Below are positions 1 to 8,783 of a DNA stretch of 23,102 nt, one piece after another (positions within the stretch are counted from its first letter, which is position 1; each line of letters starts with the position of its first letter). A program made the position numbers and the translations under genes. Location of the stretch: positions 1 through 23,102 of the forward strand of contig QZWS01000132.1 in the NCBI GenBank assembly GCA_004114245.1, in the 5' to 3' direction. Under the pieces are notes generated by a model. It saw nothing but the letters and a program-made list of their open reading frames with translations, ran no database searches and was not told the origin of the DNA. The DNA comes from Zoopage sp. CT-All (Eukaryota; Zoopagomycota; Zoopagomycetes; Zoopagales; Zoopagaceae).

Positions 1-109
1 GACCAATAGTAGCAGAATGATAAAAACCGAGTAACGACAGCTTGTATTGATGCCACGGCCCAATACATGGCATTTCTCTCTCCTCTCTCAGACGTACCAC
101 GTGACTCTC
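1..109. promoter_or_regulatory. 5' flank of DPH2, with CT-rich tract and E-box
   Basis: Short upstream region of DPH2. It holds a CT-rich tract at about 72-89, a common feature of fungal promoters near transcription starts, followed by a CACGTG E-box at 98-103, seven bases before the chosen ATG at 110. An earlier in-frame ATG lies at 50. It would add 20 residues unlike the family N-terminus, so I treat 50-109 as promoter or leader. The CT tract could also be the end of a 5'-UTR intron. Confidence 0.45.
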
Positions 110-1904
110 ATGGCGTCCATTGCGAATGATGGCAGCGACGCAATCCACCGCCAGCTCGATGCTACCGTGACGCACTCGCACTCGCCCGCTGCCGGCTCCA
201 ACTTTGATGCATTCTACGACATGGACGACTCCGTGACCGCGGTAGTGTCCGGTGGCTACTCTCGCGTAATCCCGCTGGCCTAGCCTCATCCTTCCCTGCT
301 AATTGGCAATTATTGCAGATTGCATTGCAGTTTCCCGACGCCATGCTGGTCGATGCATCTCGTGTGGCCAAAACCTTGGGTGAGCGGACGGGCAAATTTG
401 TTGCCTTGCTAGCGGATACGTCGTACGGAAGGTAGCAAGCTCGCTACCACTGGCTGCTTATTCCAGCGCCATTTTCCCGCTAGTTGCTGTGTAGACGAGG
501 TCGCATCGCAGCATATGAATGCGGATTTAATTATTCACTATGGCCATAGTTGTCAGACCAGGTGCCGATAGCGATATGTCTGGATGTTCTGTCTAATTGT
601 TCCCTGGCAGAACCGATCGGGTTCCGGTACACTACGTGTATGGCAAGTACCCAATCGATGCAATAATTTGCGCGGAACAAATATCCCGTCTATTGGAACT
701 CGAGGAAGTACTGCTTGCGCGCCTCGTTTTCGATGTACGCTACCTTCACGCAGCCGGTAACGAGATATCCTCGTGCACGGCATGTCCAATGATGCCTAGA
801 TGGCATCAAAGCTGCACTGCGCGATAAATTTCCTTCTATCGAGTTTGCTATAATGGACCGTCAAACGCCAGAGACGAATGCCAACACTACCGCAATAATT
901 TTCATCGGTACAGAGGGCATGACGCTCAACACACTCCTATTGACACACAATCGTCTCAAAGTAACTTTATTGCATAGCCACACCAACCGTAGCGATCTAT
1001 TTTATAGTTTCTTATATTTGATCCCACTACCGGTAAAGGTCGTCGCGAGAATGTCGCTGCCAATCGGTCCTTGATGCGCCGCTATGCACTCATGCAAAAG
1101 GCTCGCGATGCTGCTGTCATCGGGATTCTTATTGGTACGCTTGGAGCATGTAGGCCGTTTGCATCATCGCCTTTCGATTGACTCCATCTTACTCACTAGC
1201 CTCCTATCTGCCAGTCCTCGATTCTCTCAAGGAGCTCATCAAGCGTGCCAATCGCAAATACTACACGTTTATTGTTGGCAAGCTGAACATTGCCAAGCTT
1301 GCCAACTTTCCGGAAGTCGATGCTTTTGTGTACATTGCTTGCCCGGAGAATAGCCTAGTGGATTCCAAGGCACCACTTTTTTCACCCACATTTGCCATTC
1401 CGCTGATACCACAACACAGGAGTATCTCCGTCCGATTGTCACACCCTTTGAGCTTGAACTGGCTCTGGATGCTTCTCGCAACTGGACGGGCGATTATTTT
1501 TTGGATTTTGACAATGTCATTGCCCGGATCAGCGCCGATTCTCCAGTTCCCGCAGAGGCGATTGACACGGACCTTCCCCATTTCTCTCTCGCTACAGGCA
1601 AACTTGTGGATGCTCGATGGAGTCGTGAGGAGCTGGGGAGCAAGAGCGGTGCGGTAGAAATAGAGTCCTCCGCGCAAGATGGAACTGTAGCCTTGCGCAG
1701 CACAGGAGAGCTCAGTCGAATAATACTCAATAGCCCAGCAGGTTTGTTCCGTCATTCCTATGCCCAGATTTACCATAGTATTTAGCCGAGTTCCTTCGCC
1801 AAAGGGAATTTAAAGGCCTTGATATGACCAGTGACGGCTCCAAACACGCAACAGTAGAACAGGGGCGCACTGGCATCGCGCGTGGCTATACTCATGAGCA
1901 GTAG
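110..1904 (+). CDS. DPH2: Diphthamide biosynthesis protein 2 (Dph2), 9 exons
   Basis: Dph2 pairs with Dph1 in the non-canonical radical-SAM iron-sulfur complex that starts diphthamide formation on elongation factor 2, in the cytosol. Exons read as 110-265, 319-431, 484-561, 611-756, 800-960, 1008-1149, 1200-1369, 1420-1741 and 1786-1904, giving 468 residues. Family landmarks seen: [11 protein letters not shown] near residue 32, IALQFPDAM at the exon 1/2 join, [55 protein letters not shown], and the C-terminal [12 protein letters not shown] and [12 protein letters not shown]. Cys91 or Cys92, Cys113 and Cys313 are the likely cluster ligands by position. The intron at 1370-1419 appears to use a GC donor. 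A GT donor four codons earlier would remove the conserved VDSK. The 3' end converges on the golgin gene with 35 bp between stop codons. Confidence 0.93.
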
Positions 1905-1939
1905 CTGCCAAGTCTGATAAAGTACACTCTGCATTCCAA

Positions 1940-4788
1940 TCAGAATCTCACTGGTGTCCGCTCTTTTCTTGAATAATCCTCAATCTTTTGTATCAAATCC
2001 GTAATCTGCTTCTTATATACCTCCTTCATGTCCGCAACGTCGTTCTGCAGCCAGTCATAAATGTGACGGACAATACAAAGGCTGCTCGACATACTCTTAA
2101 TTCAGCTATTTCGTCGTTTTTTGCCTGAAGCAGATCCAATGTGTCCTGCAGCTCAGCTTCCAATGCGCGGTTTCCTTGCGCTTCGTGCAGCAATTGAGAA
2201 TTCTCAGCCTCACTGGTAACAATCAACAACGGGACTATGCAATGGCAAAGCATACAGTGCCTCGGCTTTACGCATGGTTTGAAGGAGTTCTTCCGTAATC
2301 GAATCTTGGCAAAACAGTCAGCAGTTATGAGAAACCCTAAACTAACCCCGATTTGAAGAAAGCAGGTCGAGCTTGGCCGTCAACACTAACAGCTGCGACT
2401 CTAGTTCCTGGACACGGGGAATATGAATTGGCGAGCTTTGTCGTCGGTGCTAAGGAGTGGCATAAGCTGTCTGCAATTCGCCTCTTGCAGTACCTTTGTG
2501 TCATGAGACGATACCGAAACTGCCTCATCTGCTTCGGATGGCGCCGACAGCAGAGATTCTGGTTTGTCCACGAACGGGCTCCGTTCCAAATTCGAAATCG
2601 TATCTGCGATGGCCTAATATACTCCGATAAAGCAGATTCAAGGTCAACAGCGCCTACCAACTGCGCAGCTTGTAGCTCATCCATGTGAGTCTGATGGATT
2701 TTATTAGCAGTGTCAAGTTCGGCCTGCAGCTGGACACATTTCGCCTGCAGTGCTTTCTCACGCTAGCGCCAGTCAGTTTTCATTTCAAACGCAAGCAGTG
2801 TACCTCCTGCTTAATACGAGTACCAGCTTGTGCAGAGCTAGCTGCATGCTCGTGATCCCGAAGTTTACTCTTCAATTCAGCACACTTGCAACCATCAGGC
2901 ATAAAAGGTGCGCTGCCATCAATGTACCTCCTGCAAGAGCTCGTGTTGCAACGACGAATGCACTTTCTCAGCATCTTTATTGGCCTTTTCTGACTCTTGC
3001 ATCTGTCGTCTCAGGCTACTTTTTATCAGGAGGGAACAAAGAGACAGCAGCACATACCTTGCTTCGCGCGTCTCCCAATGAGCCTTGGCCGACGAGTGCT
3101 CCATCCGGAGTGATTCGAGTTGGAGCAGAAGAGGCGACGAGCCAGCATCATCGGTGACATCGAGATCCAAATCATTGCCATCGCGAGCCTCGAACGAATG
3201 TATTCTGGTTTGCAAGGTTTTAATTTCGCTCCGAAGACTATCTTCGCGAGTTCCCCATCGATTAGCGCTCTTGGATAATTGTGATTTGAGTTCGACGATC
3301 TGAAATATACATATTTGAACTGGTATGATATGAATTAAAAGGCTTACCTCGGCCTGCGCAGTCCTGCCAAGCTCGGACATGCGTAGTTTCACTGCTGCAT
3401 GATCTCGCTCCTAAGCGTTGTTGCAGTAATAATTTAGCCTAATGATTCTAGCCAACCTCTTTAAGCAGCTTTTCAGACAGTTCATTCATGGTCTTTTTAT
3501 ACTCGGTTTCCTTGGCATCCATGGACTTGCGCGAATTTGCAGCAGTCTGAGCACACCCATCAACACAGTCATCGACGCAGTCATCATACCTTCAATTCCT
3601 CGACCAAGGCCAAGAGACCAGCTTTCTCGGACTCCAGACCAGTCAATTGCTTACTGAGCTGCTCAATTGTCTTGGCGCTCCCTTTGATCAGTTCTGGAAT
3701 TCACTAAGCATTGGAAATCCTTTCTGCTTGCTCACCGTTTTGCTTCTTCTCCGACTCTTGGAACCGCGAGATCTTTGCAGTGAGATTGGACTTGTCTGCC
3801 GTTGCGACCGAGACCTGCCTCTGCATCTCATTTACTGTCTTTTCAGACTCTGTGTTTGCTGATCGTAGTTTCTTAACCAGCTGCGTCAATTTGACTTCCT
3901 GTTTGGACAGCTTCTCTCCTAATCAATTCATCATTTATCAATGCAAATATGAGCGAATAGGCCACCTTCTTGCAGCAGGGTGGAAAGCTGCGAATCACGA
4001 TCCTCCAGCAACACTGTTTTCTCTTCCAACTGCTTCTGTAGGTGCGTTACATTCCCGGCCGAGGCGGCCTTATCCTCAGCGATCCTGAGTCGGGCGCGGA
4101 GCTCTGCTGAACTGGCACCGAATTCAGCGAGCTGTGCGCGCGCAGCTACCAGCGCCGATGCCTGATCGGCATGCATCGTTTCCACGGCACCGGACACGTC
4201 TTCCAAGAGTTTATACAGGTGATTTCTAGCTTGAAGCGTGTCGACTGGCGGCGACATAGAAAGCGTCGGTGGGGCGGCCAGCACCTCGTTGGATATCTCG
4301 ACAGCATTCTGATCCTCGGACGACTCTGCTCCTTTCGCCCCGCCTGCTGCCGCCGATAACTTGTCTTTGATTTCCAGAGTATTCGAAGCCTGTGCCTTGG
4401 GCGCATCGATGGCGACCCCACCACCACCCGCTTTGGTTGCAGCCAACTCTTTCGTTTTCTGCTCCAACAACCGCCGCATCACTTCGCGGCGGTTGTCAAG
4501 ATACGAGGTGGACTGGGCCTGAGCAGGAGATCCGGAAGATCTATTTCTGCTTGCTTCAACAGGATCGGGGGTCATAGCACGCGCAGATCGGGCCGGGGAG
4601 GAGTTTGGCGGAGTTTTGGCGACATGGGCTGATGGCGGCCGCTGTTCATCCAACGATCCACTGCGGGAGGCTTGTGCGAGGTGTGAGATAGGTTAAAATA
4701 AGCATGCATTACCGGGCCGCTCAATCTGTCCGTCAAGGGCGCGGTCGATCGAGGACACAGCTTGCTTGAGGCGGTCGCTGAGACTCAT
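1940..4788 (-). CDS. SGM1: TMF1/Sgm1-type golgin coiled-coil protein, 15 exons
   Basis: Golgins of the TMF/Sgm1 family bind Rab6/Ypt6 and tether vesicles at the Golgi. Exons from the start: 4788-4713, 4670-3966, 3918-3736, 3693-3590, 3546-3457, 3410-3348, 3299-3058, 3015-2928, 2884-2804, 2762-2658, 2613-2494, 2449-2347, 2304-2256, 2212-2095, 2044-1940, giving 743 residues with 14 introns of 42-50 nt. The first 250 residues are Ser/Pro/Ala-rich and poorly ordered. From about residue 260, EGEKLSKQEVKLTQLVKKLR matches the TMF 'DNA-binding' coiled-coil signature. Heptad-rich coiled coil follows to the end. The C-terminus, with LDLLQAKNDEIAELR then NDVADMKEVYKKQITDLI, matches the conserved TMF/Sgm1 C-terminal region that binds Rab6 in relatives. 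The start follows a TCACGTGA palindrome in a 24-bp gap after ArgRS. Family assignment is firm; the exact small-exon boundaries are less so. Confidence 0.88.
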
Positions 4789-4793
4789 GCCTA

Positions 4794-4801
4794 TCACGTG
4801 A
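4794..4801. promoter_or_regulatory. TCACGTGA palindromic E-box upstream of golgin gene
   Basis: Perfect 8-bp palindrome with a CACGTG core, inside the 24-bp gap between the ArgRS stop and the golgin ATG. CACGTG is the site of bHLH factors such as Cbf1 and Pho4 in other fungi. Its position 5 bp from the ATG suggests either a promoter with very short leader or a chance match. Confidence 0.35.
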
Positions 4802-4812
4802 TTGTGTGCTCA

Positions 4813-6673
4813 CTACATGCGTTCCAGCGGCGTCAGCCCCAGCAGTCGCAGCGCATTGCCCAGCGTCATGCGCGCACTCCAGTATAGCCACATGCGCGCG
4901 TCGGCAATGTCCGCCGGCTGGTTGATCACCCAGATCGTGTCCCACGCCACCGACACTGCGTGGCTCAGCTTGAGTGCGTAGTGTACAACGTTGGACGGCT
5001 CTTGAGACGCGCACGCCTGCCGCACCACCTCGGGATACTTGGCAATCATGTCGACAAGATCAAACACCGGCTTCTCTGTGAGCAATGCGAGGTTGGCGGC
5101 GGGATTGACGCCGCGGCCCAGGTTGCGCTCCACAGAGCATAGCCGCGAGTGCGCATACTGCAGGTACGGGCCGGTGTCGCCCTCAAACATGAACATGCGG
5201 TCCCACTTGAAGTCGTAGTTCTTGATACGGCGCGCAGTCATGTCCTGGACCATGATGGCGGACAGGCCCACCTGATCGGCAACACGCACCGGGTCCTCGA
5301 CCTGGGCATACTTCTTCTCATTCGACCGCATCTGGTCGTGCATGCGCTCCTGCGTCTCCTCAAGAATGTCGTCAAGGAACACGGCCGTGCCCTTGCGGGT
5401 CGACATGCCGGTGACGAGTCCAAAGCTGACATGCTCGCACCGGTCTGCCCAAGCGAGTCCAAGCTTCTTCAGCACCATAAACAGCTGGCGAAGATGCATC
5501 TCCTGCGGCGCGGCAACAACGTAGATCATCTTGTCAAAGTTGTATGTCTCGAACCGCTCCATCGCAGCGCCAATGTCACGGGTGAGATAAAGCGCAGTGC
5601 CATCCTTCTTCTCAATGACCGTCTTCCCGAGCTTCTCTGCCTCAAGGTCGATGATTTTTGCACCGTCAGACTCTTGCAGCAAGCCCTTCTCCTCCATCAT
5701 GGCCAGCGCACGGCGCATGCTGGCACCGACCTGCGACTCGCCAGAGTACACATCAAAGGCAACGTTGAGGCGAGCGTATGTGTCCTTATACTTGACGATG
5801 GACAGATCTCGGAACTTGCGCCAAAGGTCAAGGGCCGTTTGCTCGCCATCCTCCATGCGCTTGAAATACGCGCGGGCCTCGTCGTGGATCGCTGGCTCGT
5901 CATCGGCAGCTTTCTAGAGCCGAGTTGGCACAATGCGGACAAAGAAATGCGCATACGTTGATCTTGACGTATACGTCGTACAAGTGCTTGATTGGATCCT
6001 TCTGGAGCTCCTCCTCGGAACCAAAGCGAGTGAAGCCGACCGCGAGCAATCCATACTGCTTGCCCCAATCACCAAGGTAGTTCATTGCCACAACCTCGTG
6101 GCCCGTAGCAAGATGTACGTTGCGAATAAAATTTCCGATGATTGTTGAGCGCAAATGTCCGGCGTGGAACGGCTTGGCAATGTTGGGGCTGCTGAACTCG
6201 ATCACGACGCGCTTTCCGGCACCATCGGTGTTGCATCCAAACTTGTCGCCCTCTGCGAGGACCCTGTTAAGCACCAGCTTGCAGAGCACCGACTTGTTAA
6301 TCCGAAAGTTGACGAACGGGCCAGTGGAGAATGCCTCGGTGAGGTATTCATCGGGGACGATCTAGCAAGTGTGTGTGAGCAACGCCGGCCAGCGCATCAG
6401 CTATCGCACCTTGCTCGACCACTCCTTGGCCAGCTGGACAGGGTTGCCCTTCACACGCAGACGCGGCAAAACGACGGTGAAGTCGCCATCGCGTTCCACC
6501 TTGGGGGCGTCGATGGCCGAGCGGATGAGGTCCTTGTCGACGCCCGAGATACCCGCGAGCTGTGCCACAATACGTTCCTTGAATACCTCGAGCATGGCGG
6601 GGGGCTTGGCGGTGCAGACGTAGGGCGGGCGATGTAGAGAACGGCTGAGGACTGCGTGTAGGCCAAGGCGCAT
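4813..6673 (-). CDS. RRS1: Arginyl-tRNA synthetase, class I, 3 exons
   Basis: Charges tRNA-Arg with arginine. Exons 6673-6410, 6361-5957 and 5913-4813 join to 589 residues, close to the roughly 600 usual in yeast. Introns are 48 and 43 nt. The HIGH motif appears as PFHAGHLRSTIIGN, preceded by VVIEFSSPNIAKP. The KMSKS region is the eukaryotic variant VTGMSTRKGTAVFLDDIL. FEGDTGPYLQYAHSR marks the anticodon-domain border. The C-terminus LGLTPLERM is the typical end of the family. The first 26 residues are rich in Arg, Leu, Ser and His and contain no acidic residue, as in a mitochondrial presequence. Met27 (codon 6595-6593) begins MLEVFKERIVAQL, where the cytosolic enzyme would normally start. 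One gene may therefore serve both compartments. Confidence 0.95.
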
Positions 6674-6895
6674 CCACTGAGGAGATTTAACATTTTCTTT
6701 TTTCAGCAGGAATTGATTACCTGTATTGCGGAGGGGGCTGGATTACAAGAAGAGATCCGCTACTATAGAACACATATAAGGTATAGCAATGGCATTATTG
6801 GTCATAGGCAAAATGAGGTGGGCAGCAATAGGAGGGGTGCTAAGCTATAAGTCATGGTTTTTGTTGGACTAAGTAACCCCAAACAATGGGGTGTT

Positions 6896-7275
6896 TGTTG
6901 TAAGTTAAACAGTTTTTTTTTGGATGATCCTATCCTCACTGCACACACTATAGTATTGTCTGAATCTTCCAGACAGCCATATATATTAATTAATTATATC
7001 AATTGGATAGGCATGTTTACAATATGTTCCAGCATTCTACAACACTTATAGTGAAGACAGTCACACTGCCATTGATTTGTTGTGTTTTGTAAGATCTCAG
7101 ATGTGTTTAAGGTATAGAATTTCTGTATTTGTCAGAAGGCAAGTTGTGCTCACTCTCCTTTTATACTGTTGGATTACTAATGCTACATCATCACTTTGAT
7201 GATGTCTTGGTTCTTCTGGGTTCTGTTGCATTCCAGGCTGTTGAGTTTAATTAAGCCATCACTCATATTACAACA
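6896..7275. repeat. Candidate solo LTR, TGTTGTAA...TTACAACA ends
   Basis: A 380-bp stretch starts TGTTGTAA and ends TTACAACA, perfect 8-bp inverted ends of the TG...CA kind found on Copia-type LTRs. The flanking five bases are GTGTT on the left and TTGTT on the right, four of five matching, as an old target-site duplication could look. The same terminal octamers bound the unit at 22071-22302, but internal sequences are not alike. Chance occurrence in AT-rich DNA is possible. Confidence 0.3.
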
Positions 7276-7506
7276 TTGTTGAGGCTAGGCTAAGCACTGC
7301 AGTTATAGCTTTTCTCACCTTCTCTTAATTTATCTTGATCCAGATAATGTCTTCTCTCTGCTGCTTGCCTCCTAGCCTAATAACTCTACACCATTCAACT
7401 CTAAAATGACGTTACACATATTCTTGCTTGCCACTATCTTGGTATTATCATCACCATTCATCATGGGCTCTACGCATAAAAGCCAAGAGCATGCTAACCC
7501 CCACCT

Positions 7507-7740
7507 ATGTCACCCTATGTCCCTAATAATATTTCACAACTCCCTAATGAGCTACATCAGATGCTTCAGAATTACTCAAGGTATGAAGATCATTGTATTA
7601 GAGGGTTTTTTATGAGAGTGGGAGGTTGTGGGGCATGTATATTTTGTGGAACACAGAGTTATATTCTTAGAAGCATGCCTTTGAGGCATACCTTTATATA
7701 TAAAAGTTGTACTATAAATAGCCTAACAAGCTATTTGTAG
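7507..7740 (+). pseudogene. Short ORF with CxxCxxC-like motif, origin unknown
   Basis: A 77-codon open frame containing GGCGACIFCG, a cysteine pair spaced like a small metal site, after a stretch reading NISQLPNELHQMLQNYSRYE. I recognise no family. It lies in the AT-rich block with no clear promoter or partner exon, so it is more likely a leftover of a mobile-element protein than a functional gene. Confidence 0.2.
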
Positions 7741-8031
7741 CCTGTAATTGCTTCACACACCACAATCATCTCATGGAGGTAAATATGTGATTGTATTTGG
7801 TCAAATTAGATGCTCCCACTGTATACAGTTGGCTTTGCAAAGCCTTAGTGCTTGAACATTATCAATCTGTGGGTGCTCTGTGTGTATCAAGTCTGATAGA
7901 TGCGCATTCAACTTTATAAAGCTGGCAACAAAGCACCCCAACCTTGTTGATCCCAGTACATTTTACATTTCCCCAAAAGAATTTATGTACAACTTCTTCA
8001 CAGCGCAACAGTTAAAAAAAGATTCTGAGGA

Positions 8032-8640
8032 CAATTTGAAGCTTTGAGCTCTCAACTGTCCCAATTCTAAGCATCCCAATTTCAAAATGAGATTAAGTTT
8101 GATTCAATGTGGAATCCTGATGTGATCCACATTTTTAAAACATTCCGGAAACAACTATCCTGCATATTTCTAATTGGCCCGAGTGCATTTTCTGCTCATG
8201 GGCCCATCACCTATGCAAATGGTTATTTGTACGCCAGTCAGCTACTGCTACTAAGGTTATCAAGAGTAATCTGATGAAGGAATGGCATATACAGTACTCT
8301 CCTGCTTTACCACTAGGCCCTGTCAATGACAATACTTCAGAGCACCTGCCATTTGACTTCAGCCAAGATTAATCTGCCTGTCTCTCAGAGCCACAGCCCA
8401 CTCTTGGCAATCTTATCACAGGTCTGGTAAAGGAGGGCATCTTTGATAAAGGCATACATGCCAACTACTATTTGGTGGATGACGACAATCCCTACTGGAA
8501 GATTACATTCTCGCCTTGATGAATATCTGGAAGCAAACTGTCACCGATGTTCTACTGGAGGAGGCCAAGGAGTTGATAGAGTGTGGTATTGTTCCTAAGA
8601 AGTACCCATCATAGTGCAGGATGTTTTCGTCACAGTTGCC
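8032..8640 (+). pseudogene. Decayed ORF, probably from a mobile element
   Basis: Protein-like sequence continues through several frames interrupted by stops. At 8032-8275 it reads QFEALSSQLSQF, a stop, then FDSMWNPDVIHIFKTFRKQL and PITYANGYLYASQLLLL. A shifted frame follows with LMKEWHIQYSPALPLGPVND, stop, LGNLITGLVKEGIFDKG and YYLVDDDNPYWKITFS. From about 8519 a third frame reads MNIWKQTVTDVLLEEAKELI. The composition and the number of breaks suggest one older ORF that lost its frame by point mutations and small indels. I cannot name the family. Confidence 0.3.
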
Positions 8641-8783
8641 ATTCCCTAACATCATGAACGGCCTTGTCCAACAACAACCAAATGTGATGCACACAAACTC
8701 CTTCTAACAGCTTTCTCTTTGTGACCAATTTAGAAAGGCAGTCATCCGGCAGCGTCAACAAATGGCTGCAATTGTGTTACACC

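Larger units (their letters stand above)
6674..8783. other. AT-rich, gene-poor block with transposon-like debris
   Basis: About 2.1 kb without an intact gene. Base composition shifts sharply to AT-rich compared with the flanking genes. Contents I can name: a possible LTR-like unit (6896-7275), a nine-base-arm hairpin at 7185-7205, a short cysteine-containing ORF around 7507-7740, and a decayed reading frame at about 8032-8640. The right edge is the 3' flank of the kinase gene, which ends at 8784. The left edge holds the ArgRS promoter. No tRNA, rRNA or recognisable host gene was seen. Confidence 0.6.

Noticed and set aside
50-109. In-frame upstream ATG of DPH2 at 50
   Set aside because: The residues it adds do not resemble the family, and the segment contains promoter-like CT-rich and E-box sequence. 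It is not excluded.
2401-2493. Single 93-nt intron in the golgin gene
   Set aside because: A 44-nt intron (2450-2493) followed by coding sequence that includes IPRVQELESQLLVLTAKLDL gives a continuous coiled coil and matches the usual intron size.
5149-5961. Long plus-strand ORF opposite ArgRS
   Set aside because: It is a shadow of the conserved ArgRS frame on the other strand, with no recognisable protein features.
6862-8673. TGTTGGAC and GTCCAACA as ends of a 1.8-kb element
   Set aside because: An 8-bp inverted match at this distance in AT-rich DNA is not convincing, and no target-site duplication or coherent internal ORF supports it.
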